Assembly (NCBI GenBank): GCA_027943335.1 | Contig: BSBK01006435.1 | Location: 136,501 to 200,500 of the forward strand | Source: Chamaecyparis obtusa | Lineage: Eukaryota > Streptophyta > Pinopsida > Cupressales > Cupressaceae | Length of the DNA stretch: 64,000 nucleotides | Direction: 5' to 3' | Part shown: positions 11,501 to 23,612 of the stretch, in pieces | Layout of the letters: each line of letters opens with the position of its first letter | Position numbering within the stretch: the first letter of the stretch is position 1 | Notes under the pieces: model-generated | What the model saw: the letters and a program-made list of their open reading frames with translations, nothing else | The model's database searches: none | What the model was told of the DNA's origin: nothing | Translations under genes and position numbers: made by a program

Positions 11501-12445
11501 AACAAGATGTAATAACCAGCACAGCTTCATCGATCTCAGGGCACTTCATGTACTCATCCGAATAGGGCCTTGAACTAAAAATTATAACTGATCACCATCA
11601 AATTGTTAGAAATTGCACACGGAAATAGATCAGGAATCTGGGCAAACGGATTCATCATGACCTACAAATTGAAACACAAGGAGTATTTGACCCCTGGAAT
11701 ACATGGAAAGAGGAATTTTATCAATTGGATCACAAGGTCAAAAGTTATAGCCAGTCAAAGAGGGCCATTGACTAAAATTAGGCAGATTAGAGAAATAGGA
11801 CTAATCTGGAAAGTCAACTTCGGGGGAAACAAAAACCCATCAAATGGACTTGGAAAGACTTGAGCTTCAGAACATAAGCTATCTGATACACATTGTAAAC
11901 ATCCCTAAAATGGTGAGCCATGAAACATAATAGGACACCAGATATTCAGATACAAACAAGGCCTGCTATATTGATTTGTCATTTCAGCAAAACGAAGCTT
12001 TAGGTGAACACCTCAAAACAACTACGCCCCAAACACTTTAGATTCTTCAATTAGGAGTTGGAACCCACTGCATAGGATAAATGGAAGGTACTGGAGCCTT
12101 TTCCCAATTTGTACCTCATGAAATTCATTAGGCCTATCTTTATATGCTCTTGAACTAAGTCATTTGAAATTGCTCCTTTGAAGCACTGAACTTTGGAATT
12201 GGAAAACTTTCTGATTATGGGCTTAAAACCACAAGATTTTCCATAGTACTAATAGTGGCTCTGATTGGGGATGGGTGCCCCTTGTGGGCACGTAGAGAAT
12301 TCATGAATCTTTGGTATAGCAGACCACCCCAGAATTGAAAACTAACTTCTGCTCTTTCTCAAAATCCAGGAACCTCACTGAAAGAAACACATGACTAAAA
12401 GAAAGAGCTGTACAATATATACATCACTCACAAAGGCTCAAAGCC

Positions 12446-15400
12446 TCAAAACTGAAACCGTTGTTTGCCTCTGTCAAAAATATGATTCTGATCTCCAGAT
12501 GAGACAAGCAATCTGAAAAAATCTTGACAAACACACTGCCAACATATGTGAATAAATTTAAGCTGAGAGATAACTCTAAATTTGCTAAATCCCAAACTCC
12601 TCCAGTCACAACCATCATTTTCATATTCTAGGAAGTACGGAGGATTCATTACCTCTTCTTGATGTTGACTGGAAAAAGAATATTCATCAAGTAATGCATC
12701 ACAAATTGAGACATAATGACTATCATGCATTACTAAAAACTCACATAACTGAGAAGGAAAAAGATCTCTAGACTTATCCTTGTGAGATACCTCAACCATT
12801 GAACAACTTGGTTCATTGATAACATATTCACAATCTGAATCGTGAATGGAAAGCAAACCCTTTTCATAGAAATCATGACACAAGGACAACTGATTTGTAT
12901 CATCATGTTTATCAATAAACTCACTGTCCTTAACACTATCACAATCATTATCATATTCATCAAAAGAAGGAAGATACACTGAACAAGAAACTTGTTTGCT
13001 ATCATAATCTGAATGATAAGACAAAACATTGTCATGGTCTTCTTTGTCTTCATTAACCAACTGAAAAGAGCATTTATAATTGTATTGCACAAATAAACCT
13101 GGATCATCAAACAATGTTTCCTCTGAAACTTGTAGGGCTGAGAAATCACATTCAAACTCATCACTTTCCTCAGTATTCTAACTTACATGGTGATCCTTGG
13201 TACTGAACTCATCAAAGTCTGAATCTGTACTGTCATATGAATCTTCAAAATCATCACACATGACACTCTTGTATTCCTTACATTCATTTGCATGATTACC
13301 TTGCAAAGTATCTAATCCAGTTATAGGAATAGGAAAGACATAATATGCATCATATTTCACACCTTTACTAATATCATCACTGTCAAAACACATATCCTTC
13401 GGGCATGAAAGTGTAAAATCAAATGTAAGAGCATACCTCTGAAAATCATCCTCTAAAAGGTCAGAGATTTCCTCACTGCTTAGTGAGTACTGGAGTTCAT
13501 TTTTGTTTTCTTTGGCTTCTTGATTTATGCGGAAAACCTCCTTCTCATTTGAAATAGGGGACACATACTCTCGGATCAAATCTTTATTGCAACAAATTTC
13601 ATCGGCATCATATATATCCCTTTGATTTTTGCACAAACTTTTCTTATATTGAGAGAATAAGACTGTTCTCTTATGCTGATAAAAGGAGAGGTCTTCAAAA
13701 AATTTAGTAGAAACCTTTTCAACTGTAAACTCTTCTTCAACATCCTCATATTCACTGGATTCACTATCAGCCTCATAATCTAATTTTTTATCATTAGAAG
13801 AACATACTCCTCTATCCGGCAAAACATCATAATCAATGCAAGATCTGGAAATTCTAAACATGTTGTCCTGATTTTTCAATTCTGTAAATGGAAAGCAATC
13901 AACATATTGAGTACATGTTTGAACATCAAAAGAGAAGCCTTGGACTACAACCGCGTGCATATCATACAAGTCTTTGAGAGAATCATTTTGAAATGTAACT
14001 CCTATCTTAAAATTAGATTCATTCTGAGAAGAAACATTATGCTGAAATGGCAAAGTAAAATGTTCATTTCTTATCCGGTTATTGATATGTCTTTGTTGTG
14101 TTACTTCAACATTCTCTTAGAATAGGACATTAATACCCTTCACATCAAAATCCTGGAGGAAAGAACACACCTCTGACTGAAGTAAACAAACCGGTGTAGG
14201 TTCTGAAACCTCTTTCAACTTTTCATCAAATGTCTCAAATTGTGGCTCAAACAAATCGGTAGACAGCTTGTTGCACATGTCCTCCCTTTGGCCTATGTCA
14301 TCTTGACATAATCCACCATTGTAGGGTAGGTTTTCAACACTATAAATCTCTTCTTGATAAGACATTGACTCCATACCTTTGACAATATTAGAATCTTCAA
14401 TATCTAGATCAAACCAACTGACCTCCATTTCTGATTCAAGGGAAAATTGAGCTACCATGGTTTCATATTCGGGCTCACAAAAGTCTTCATCCATCTCATA
14501 ATTAACAACTTCACATGGTAAATCAATGGCTGAAAACATACAAACTAAAAAATCAGTTTCATCACCACTATTGTCTGAAACAAAAGAATTCATTAATGCT
14601 CCAGTCATGTCAACTTTTTCACATTTATTCTCAACATATGATAATTGTTTATCCTCTTCACATAGTTGTCCATAAATCATTGATTTATCTTCAAGAAGAT
14701 CAGGATCACTTTGACTCCTCGAATCTTCTTCTTCACTATCAGTCCCGCTAAAAACTGATATGAATTCATCCCTAGGGGTTTCATCACCATCTGATGAAAG
14801 ATCTATCCCCTCTTCATTTTCATAACTTGATTGCAAACAGAAAGTCTTTGCAACCTCATATTTAGGAGAACTAGTTTGAAAGCTACCTGGTATGTACCCT
14901 TTGTAGATATCAATCTTTACATCAAGAAAATGTTGCAAATTTTCACCAATCATGCTAGCCTCTGCATCAGGGGCAATCACTATTTGCTGCAAATTCTCTT
15001 CATTCATATTTCGTTCAGAAACATGACATGAAACATGATCAGTAGGATCATAAGAGATGCAAGCCCCTTGACATTGAGAATCATTTGCTGGTTTACATCC
15101 ATTTTCCTCCTCAATTGGAACATCATGACAATGGACTCCAGCGGCTAAAAATCCTTTAGCAATTTTATACTTCAAATTATTTTCAATGTCCATCGCTGTC
15201 ATAAAAGCTTGATGCAAACTACTTGGCTCTTTATTTCTTAACAGAAAGCTCATCTTTTTACCGAAGGCACCCAAATAAATTACTAAACAAACATGGTCAA
15301 TGGGTCTATAACCTTTCGAAATATCATAAAATGTTTTGACGAACCTGATGTTGAATGGTGGAACCAATTCATCCTCTTCAATTTGAATATTCATCAATTT

Positions 15401-15751
15401 GTTTAGCAGGATACTCACATCAATTCTTTCAGCAAACTGTTCCACGAAAGCTGAATTGAAGTCCTCCCATGAAGAGATAGAATTTGCTGGTAGTGAATAG
15501 AACCAAACCCTGGCATCATCCTTCAATGTCTAAACCAGCAACTTCATGATTACATCTTCATGGAAAATCTTGAAATCTCCCATCAAATCAACAAACTCTT
15601 GTAGATGCTCAGATGTTGAATCTGATTGTTTCCCTCTAAACTCTTTCAAATGCTCCCTAATCTTGATAGGAATCTCATTCAGGAAACCATGTATGCCATC
15701 AAAACATAATGGCATGTATCTCTGTATAGAAAAACCTCTACTCAAATCCAT
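12446..15751 (-). pseudogene. Z gag polyprotein, one ~1100-codon frame with three stops
   Basis: From an ATG at 15751 (MDLSRGFSIQRY) one minus-strand frame runs to 12446, interrupted only by stops at 15530-15532, 14117-14119 and 13178-13180. All are in phase, so no frameshift is needed. Residues about 70-200 hold a Ty3 gag capsid-like domain: DDARVWFYSLPANSISSWEDF, then FAERIDVSILLNKLMNIQ and LLRNKEPSSLHQAF. The rest, about 900 codons, is Asp/Glu/Ser-rich with scattered Cys. I see no CCHC knuckle, protease DTG/DSG, RT or integrase motif. The gag part should make particles. The role of the long acidic tail is unknown. The tail could be a fast-evolving Gag extension or a captured sequence. Confidence 0.8.
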
Positions 15752-16587
15752 TGCGGACTGCACCTTCTCTTAATGAGATTATCAGATTTTATCACAAATA
15801 ACTTATGCAGCCATAAATCTTCTTATACATGCATATTCCTCCAATGATACAACCCAGATTTTTAAACAAATCTAGAAGAATATGCAGACTCACAATTCTA
15901 CAATCCTTTTATGTGGTGACCTTTCACCGAATAGGATTAAACAAATATTGATTATCTAATGAGAAATACCTGGTAAATTCTTGATGCTACAATCCTTCTT
16001 TGGCTGGAAATGATGGCAAGTTTCAGAGCTGACTTCAAAACTCCATCAGATTTCTTTTGTGTAGAGCTGCCACCTCCTTGGAGAGGAAAGATACTTTATC
16101 TCTATTTTTTATACTTCTTCTAGCCAACACAAACTTCACCAGAATTTCAAAAACTATTTATTAGAGCTGAATACATCATATCTTCATTCTAAACTTTGCA
16201 CTGATCAAACACAGGATCTCAGAGTCGCCACTCACAACTTGGTGAGATGATTTTAAAACTTTTCAAACTGACTCTTTGCACTTAAATGGAAACCACTGGA
16301 TATGATAAACAAGCCAGCCAGGAGTCAAAGGTCTACTTGTACCCGCATTTTTTATAACTAGTTTATAATATTAGAGACATCAAATGATTTAAATAGCCAG
16401 GTCAAGAGTCTAGCTCAACTTGGAACCTGCACTATTTTCTTCTGATCACAATCTCTAGTCCCTAGTAGAATCACTGATCTAATGGTGACCTGGGAAAGAT
16501 GAATCAATCTGGGTAATGGGATATTTGAATGTTTATAACATAAATAGTGATTCAAAATTGGTTTTACTCCTTTATTTTTCTTTGAAT
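15752..16587 (-). other. Z untranslated leader between PBS and gag
   Basis: About 835 bases with no plausible frame on the minus strand. A leader of this length between PBS and gag is common in Tat-related elements and would contain any packaging signal. No obvious repeat is seen in it. Confidence 0.55.
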
Positions 16588-16605
16588 TCCCCAATAGAGT
16601 CACCA
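16588..16605 (-). other. Z primer binding site
   Basis: The minus strand reads TGGTGACTCTATTGGGGA, three bases from the LTR end. It resembles the TGGCGACTCTGCTGGGGA-type sites of plant Ty3 elements. I do not assign the tRNA with certainty (an Arg tRNA is likely for Ogre-like elements). Confidence 0.7.
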
Positions 16606-16608
16606 TCT

Positions 16609-19600
16609 TGTTGCTTCCTGGAAAGGATTTTACACTCAAAGAGACACCAATATGCCTATGATGGATATTAAGGATTGGTTAGTTCCAAATGTGGGCAATC
16701 TATAGGCAACTGGACCAACTATAGGGATGGATAATCCCTCTTCTGCTTCTGGCTCTGTCAAACCAAGGTGGGTACACCTGATCCAATAGTATTTAACTCT
16801 TAACTAATAGTCTTAACTCTGCCCCCTGTTTCTTTATTGGATCTTTCAACAGATGAAAATAGTGAGAGAATACTAAACAACAACCTATTGTTCATTGATC
16901 CTCCATCACTGGGTAGGACAACACATAAATGTAAATAAAACTAAAATTACTGGTAGTGATTATAATGATTTCTTGCAGAATGTAAACAACTATGTCAAAC
17001 TTGCATCACTACAAGAGATACTAATTTTCGATCAGTGCCTCATCCATTGGGCAATATATATGAGACAGATACAGAACACAAGAACACAAATTCCAAGCCA
17101 TAAACACAACATATCAGATTCATACACTGCTTACAAACATCCTTCCTGACTGAACCAAATGAATTTATGTTTCACTCAGAGACTTTTAACCTGATCCTAG
17201 ATCAGGGCTGAGAGATAAAACATATACACAAGTAAACCCTGTGCAAAGAGTCAAAAAACTTAAAACCCAAGAAACATAATTGAAGGAGAGATCTGAAACT
17301 GAAAATTGTATTAAGTATAAGGACTCAAGTTCCTGTATTACAAACCATTTCAGAATACAACACCTAGATAAATAATATGCAAAAGATACAGAAGGTTTTT
17401 CAACTGTATTGACACAACCTGCAAAATATATTACAATCTGGACTGAGGATACACACTGAGCTTTTCAGCTTCCTATGTCAAGAATTTCTAGCGAGCCCTT
17501 TAAAAATGATTACAAAATTCCCTTTATAGAAATAGGGATACACAAAATATCAATTAGGGCACTTTTTAGGGCAACAATACCAACCCTAAAACTCATCAAA
17601 ATATCCTAGACAATTCTGAAATCTGATTACATTCCAGAACATACTTTACAAAATATCTGCAACTCTAATCCAAACTGGACCTCAGATGACACAAACCATT
17701 ACTGCTCTCACCAATCATCTTAGAGCTGAAAATAAACTTCATCAATGCATTCCTCATTTTGAGATGATTCCGGCGATATATAATATGTCTATATTTGGTC
17801 AAAAATAAGACCCAAAAATCATTTTTCCGTGAGAAGCCTCCATTAGTTAAATTTTTTATTTTTCACTATAGTCAAACTTTATAAATTCGAAAATCAACTT
17901 TATGCAGACATTTGAATTTGAAAACGGGCCCACATGCCACTTGTCACATTCTGACTGGTTCACAAATCCACCTTATTTGCCATGTCACCATCGTGCCATA
18001 TCATCCACCACTTGTCATTTTGTGATTGGCCAACCTCGCTGATTGGGCGTCTATATGCTAGATCACCTCGAGACACGTGTCATCATCTCGCTTATCCGCT
18101 AGCATAACTGGCGTGCAACTTCATGTCAGCAGTTTGGCGACAACCACCGATCTGGGCGCACATCTCGAAGAGCTCGAACAACCTTCAATTTAACATGTTT
18201 TACCAAAATATACTTACCAAACATATGGGGCCTGCCACTGACATCATCATCCACTTATTTGCTTTGGCTCTCGTGCATATGAGTGGGTCCACACAAAGTC
18301 CCTTCTCTTCCTTTCTTTACAATACATGTTTGTGGTGTTTCTTTTAAACACTTTATATTCACATATCAGCGTGAATGTGGGATAACTCCCCCAACATAAT
18401 ACCTCATTTTCATTGCCATTCACCATGCGATTCCCTGCAAACACCTTATTTTATCCCTTGGAGACTATGGATACATCTTAATTGGTGCGTCAAACTCCCC
18501 AAAATGTGTGCAAGTTTATATTATTATGAAAACATCTACATTCCTTCGCATGCATCACACCACTGTTTTAGCATACACCTTCCATAATCTTGCATGTGCA
18601 GCCCTTTACAAAACTAATATGCACCATTTTCCTGTGCTGGTGTATGAAGAAGAGACTCCTGGCAATTTACACAAGATTTTGGTGCTTCCTTTACCCTGGA
18701 CCCGTAAGCGGCACCCCAAAAGAATTCATGATTTTGAAGGGAAAAGACACACCAGTGTATTGAATGCACAGCTAGCACCAAAGGGAAATGGTGTGTGAGA
18801 AACTATCATATGCGTGGGGAGAAAGAACCTGACAACATTCCCCACAATACTTACGCAAGACTAAATAAGGGAGGGGGCATGAGGTATCCCTGTCTTGTGT
18901 CTTTGAAGCATACACAACATCCCTCACTGATGTTGGCAGCTCAAGTTCTTTGTAGAACAGTAGCATCCTCTATTTCTTAGCGCAAACAACACCAAAAGAT
19001 AGTGAGAAATGGCACACATGAATTGCAATCTGGTGTGCTCCATTTTAAAACTCCATAATACATCTACAGCACAGCAGCTCGCTTTCCTCATTCATTTTCT
19101 TTTGTCTTCAAGCATTAGTGTATGATGCCTGGTCTTCAAACAGCATATCAAACGGAGGGAACATGAGTTAAAAAGAAACCCACACAAGCTATCCATTTTC
19201 CCGGTTGCAAACAACACCATTTACACGTATGCCTTTCTAAAAAGTATGCCCAATACTTTGGATACAATTTTATTGATCTGACTTCTCACAACTGGGCAAT
19301 ATTATTTCTTAAACACCTGCTGAAAGTTGAATAAAATCCTTGCCAGGTTGGAGGGATCCCTTTTATGAATGCGGTTGATGGGGAGCTGTGAACATATTGA
19401 ATTTCACTCATGGACTTGTTTAAAAATTTTCTCTCATATCTTGCAACCATGCTTGATCCCATTTCTCAGTATGAAATGACTTGATGATCAATGTTATTCT
19501 TTCTTCAAGCTGAGAAGAGCGCTTGTCATAAAACTGGACACGAAAAAGATTCTGAAACCATTTAACAAAATTCATCAATCTAATTGTAATCAGCTTATTT

Positions 19601-21551
19601 TAACACATATACTTCCCCTAATGCCATTTCATCAAAATCAAAATCTCATTTCATTCTTCCTTTGGGCTTTTATTTGCAGGCCTTCGTGGCTCCTTAAACT
19701 CACCAATCGCTAGCGGCCTAATGTAATGAAGTTGACAAACTTTTTGCTTAAAAAATAATGAGGCAGGCTGGACCCAAGCGAGTCCAGCCTAAAAAATTTT
19801 TGAACTCAAACAACCGGCCCCGAAAATGATCCAAAACAACCAGCGTCTGCAACTGGATTAGATCCGGCTAACCAGATAAAAAAAAGACTTCAACTTTCAC
19901 TATTTTACCCGCCGGCAACTCTGAATAAATTGCCCCCAGTCACCTTTTAAAAACACTGCTCAAAACAAATCGTTGGAAGCTGAAAGCTAGTGGAGACGAA
20001 CTTTGTACCACAAACAACAACCCTGTAAAATGGCTTCACCAAAAAATGAATGAGGCGAGAGATTTTAAAATTTGAAAAATGCCATTCAGAATTGCCGGCA
20101 AGCATAAACTGAAAATCACTGCCGACTGACCCAGAAAGAAACGATCTAAAAATATGAAATGATGAGCTGATGACACGCCACTGAAACTGGAAGAAATTTC
20201 ATATGCAAGGATCAAAATGAACCAACTGTGAACTGGATATGATCATTCATGCTAAAGATATGAATTTAAGAAAAAGGCTACTTTGCAAATTTTTCTATTC
20301 GTACTTTTATCATTATAAAACCCCTTTTTTCTCTGACCTTGCAAACCTATCAAACAGAACCTTCATGATCTAAAACCCTGGACGAAGATTTTCTTTCATA
20401 CACAGAAAACATGTCTGTCATCAGATTCATCAAACGATCAACTGATTATCAATTATTAATCTCCAAATTTGTGCCCTCAGAACAGCCTGAACTGAAAATA
20501 GTAAAATTCATAGAAATTGGGTCTGGAATCAATTGAGAAAAGTCATCAATCGGATTCGTCACAGTCTGAAACTCATCATGAAGAAACATTTTCATATCTA
20601 GAATATGAATCAACCCTCAATTATGCTTAACCTCAATCTAGGTGTAAATGGCATGATTGTAAAGTGAGCTACTTACCAAATTGAATTGTGCACTGCTGAA
20701 AAATTTAACATCTTACAATCTGAACGACTCTGGAAAACATGTCAAACGAACAGATGGGAGGCTAGAAATTGGCACTGACCTTCTTTCTCATGCTAACAAC
20801 AAGATGTAATAATCAGCACACCTTCATCAATCTTAGGGCACTTCATGTACTCATCCGAACAGGGCCTTGAACTAAAAAGTATAACTGATCACCATCAAAA
20901 TGTTAGAAATTGCACACGGAAACAGATTAGGAAACTGGGCAAACGGATTCATCATGACCTACAAATTGAAACACAAGGAGTATTTGACCCCTGGAATACA
21001 TTGAAAGAGGAATTTTATCAATTGGATCACAAGGTCAAAAGTTATAGCCAGTCAAAGAGGGCCATTGACTAAAATTAGGCAGATTAGAGAAATAGGACTA
21101 ATCTGGAAAGCCAACTTCGGGGGAAACAAAAACCCATCAAATGGACTTGGAAAGACTTGAGCTTCAAAACATAAGCTGTCTGATACACATTGTAAACATC
21201 CTTAAAATGGTGAGCCATGAAACATAACAGGACACCAGATATTCAAATACAAACAAGGCCTGCTATATTGATTTGTCATTTCAGTAAAACGAAGCTTTAG
21301 GTGAACACCTCAAAACAACTACGCCCCAAACACTTTAGATTCTTCAATTAGGAGTTGGAACCCACTGCATAGGATAAATGGAAGGTACTAGAGCCTTTTC
21401 CCAATTTGTACCTCATGAAATTCATTAGGCCTATCTTTATATGCTCTTGAACTAAGTCATCTGAAACTGCTCCTTTGAAGCACTGAACTTTGGAATTGGA
21501 AAACTTTCTGATTATGGGCTTAAAACCACAAGATTTTCCATAGCACTAACA
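16609..21551 (-). repeat. Z 5' LTR (4943 bp)
   Basis: It is the promoter-side repeat of Z. It matches 7087-12254 throughout but lacks about 220 bases of it. It keeps the canonical TG...CA ends and a candidate TATA box at 17520-17529, so the putative U3 is about 4 kb. A G-box cluster lies at about 17935-18080 (CCACTTGTCA twice, then ACACGTGTCA). No protein-coding frame is supported. Confidence 0.85.
17520..17529 (-). promoter_or_regulatory. Candidate TATA box in Z 5' LTR
   Basis: CTATAAAGGG on the minus strand, identical to the copy in the 3' LTR. This is the copy that would drive genomic RNA of Z. Confidence 0.42.
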
Positions 21552-21556
21552 GAGTC

Positions 21557-22546
21557 TTTTATAATTGTCCTTGTTAGGTGAGAGGACACACTATCCGAAA
21601 GCTCACTACTCAAAGGGGCAAAGGCTACAATCTTCTGAATAACAGATACACACTATATTTAGATCTTGGTGAACTGCGCTTTGACCTACTATCTGGATCA
21701 GTTCCAATGTATAGCACAAATACTTTACTTGGTCACATAGACCTTCTTCTAATGTCTCAACACTTCACACACTTTGCTCTACTCTTCTTCATCAACTATG
21801 AACCACGCTCAAGAAATCACAAATGAATGCCTATAAATATATTTCCTCTAAATGATATAATCAAGTCAGCCTATTAGAACCACCTTGAAATCATATTAGA
21901 GAAACCATAACAAACTTTGATAAACATTCTATCTGCTCTACTATGCACGCAGCATATTCTGGGACCTGTCCAATAAGATAATTGTAGACACATGCTACAC
22001 ACTGTCGACTCTACCAAAACAACTATATCTTTCTCCTCAAGATGAATTACTTCATGCGCTCTTAACCAAACCTCAATAACTCTTGTCGAAGCTTAACTCC
22101 AAGGGTGCATACCCCAAAGATAGGCACAAATATAGAACCAATAAAATCTTTGTCGGCTCTCCTAAACAAACACAGGAAACTGCTATTGGTGAATAGAAAC
22201 TACATAACTTCACTTCTACTGAATATCAGACTATGCATCCATGACTAAAAAATCACTAACATGTCTTCAACATATATCCAAGCACATAAGGATCCATGAT
22301 AACTATACAAACAACCATACATAGAACACTGCATGTTACTCTATCAGGAACACTGCTGACACAAGTTGCTATATAATTGTCTATACTAATAGTTCACCTC
22401 TGCACCCATGATATCATGCTGATATCATGTCCATGCTATATATACTAAAATATTACTACATAAGACTTCCATGCATGCTACTTTCCATATGTTTTCATCA
22501 ATGACTAACATACAATCAGTACTGGCCTGCTGGCAAATCTCCAACA
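21557..22546 (-). repeat. Y 5' LTR, U3 part (part 2 of 2)
   Basis: It continues the LTR cut at 7086; the two parts total about 1.3 kb. Read on the minus strand it starts TGTTGGAGATTTGCC and has AGTCATTGATGAAAAC about 45 bases in, comparable to the TCATTG block in V and S. No coding frame is supported. It ends exactly where X's RT frame resumes. Confidence 0.78.
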
Positions 22547-23612
22547 TAATCAGATACAAATATCACTAGAAGACTAGGATAAGACAACATTTACCTATCC
22601 CTGGGGAACATTTTCTTATTTAGTCTTGCCATTTGGGTTGTACAATGCACCTACTACTTTCTAGAGAGTAGTGCTCAATATTTACTCTGACATTGCTGCT
22701 CACAGAACCACCTTCAAAGAAGGACAAGCTAACTTGGATAAGGTTCTTAATAGATGTCAAGATTACAACCTCTTTCTTAATAGTTAGAAGCATTATATGA
22801 TGATGGAGGAGGGAGTTCTCTTGGGGTACTACCTCCCATCTTTTGGAATTCAGGTTGACCCCACAAAAATTACAGTTATCATCACACTTCCCACTCTGGT
22901 CAAGTAGAAGGATGTGAGGAGTTCCCTTGGCCATGCTGGTTACTATAGGAGATTCATAAAGGATTTCAGCCAACTTGCAACACCATTATACAACTTGTTG
23001 AAGAAAGAAGTTGAATTTGAATGGATAGAGGAATGTGAAGCATCATTCCAAAAATTGAAAGATGTTCTAACAATAAAACCTATTCTCAGAGGACCCGATT
23101 GGAAGCTTCCATTCCACATCCACACATATGCATTTGACTGTGCCATTGGAGCAGTCCTTGGATAGAAGGAAGGTACTTTTGAACATGCAATTTACTATAT
23201 CAGTAAAAATTTGTAAGGAGAAAAATTTAATTATATTGTTACTGAAAAAGAGTTGTTAGTAGTTGTCTATGCACTAAACAAATTTAGGCACTACATCACA
23301 AGTTATGAAGTATTTATTTATACTTATCATTCAACTATCAAGTACTTAATGAATAAACCTGCCATTAGTGGTAGATTAGCATGTTGGTTACTCCTCATGT
23401 GGGAATTTGATGTAAATATAATAGACAAACCAGGAAAGGCTAATGTAGTGGCTGATTTATTGTCAAGATTGCAAGTACCAGATGATCCTGCAGTAATTGA
23501 TGATAGCTTCCCTGATGAGCACTTATTTTCTATTGATTATTTTAATCCATGGTATGCATACTTAACCAACTACCTTGCCATAGGAAGAACACTACCTCAC
23601 TTCTCTCCTAAA
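22547..23612 (+). pseudogene. X reverse transcriptase (C-terminal half) and RNase H
   Basis: Y cut the gene, so it begins inside RT: NQIQISLED, then TYPWGTFSYLVLPFGLYNAPTTF. The segment that should carry the catalytic YxDD box is missing; the frame jumps from NIYSD to AAHRTTFKEG near 22700. The RT thumb follows (GHAGYYRRFIKDFSQLATPL). RNase H is recognisable from DCAIGAVLG through TEKELLVVVYALNKFRHYI to NVVADLLSRL. In-frame stops occur at several places. The link to integrase (SFPDEHLFSIDYFNPWYAYLTNYL) resembles Athila-lineage pol. There is no second RNase H. It cannot make active RT. Confidence 0.85.

Larger units (their letters stand above)
7087..12254 (-). repeat. Z 3' LTR (5168 bp)
   Basis: It aligns along its whole length with 16609-21551. 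It contains about 220 bases (roughly 8600-8820) missing from the other copy, flanked by GTGCAACTT repeats. Its U3 start has decayed from TG to TA (minus strand TATTAGTACTATGG against TGTTAGTGCTATGG). Short open frames inside it are not conserved as proteins and I treat the LTR as noncoding. No canonical polypurine tract is seen in 12255-12300, where a 3' LTR should have one. Confidence 0.85.
7087..21551 (-). mobile_element. Element Z: non-autonomous Ty3/gypsy (TR-GAG type) with giant LTRs
   Basis: The element is 14,465 bp and is flanked by GAGTC (7082-7086 and 21552-21556). Its ends pair as TGTT...AACA. Two direct repeats of about 5 kb (7087-12254 and 16609-21551) enclose only about 4.35 kb. 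A primer binding site lies beside the right repeat, which sets the direction as minus. The internal part encodes a gag polyprotein frame and no protease, RT, RNase H or integrase. This is the architecture described as TR-GAG in plants. PBS and gag type suggest a Tat/Ogre-related Ty3 element, which also has unusually long LTRs; that placement is inference. Confidence 0.85.
2342..22546 (-). mobile_element. Element Y: Ty1/copia LTR retrotransposon, 3' LTR deleted, split by Z
   Basis: Minus-strand order is 5' LTR (22546 to 21557, then 7086 to 6771), initiator-Met-type PBS (6768-6756), gag, protease, integrase, RT and RNase H ending at 2701. That is the Ty1/copia order, with integrase before RT. 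The upstream end starts TGTTGGAG. It interrupts X's RT reading frame precisely: plus-strand reading resumes at 22548 with NQIQISLED, which follows SGY in this family. The expected duplicate of TAATC (22547-22551) at the other end was lost with the 3' LTR. The left coordinate is approximate. The RT core IIFGG wording resembles SIRE/Tork types, but the lineage is not settled. Confidence 0.8.
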
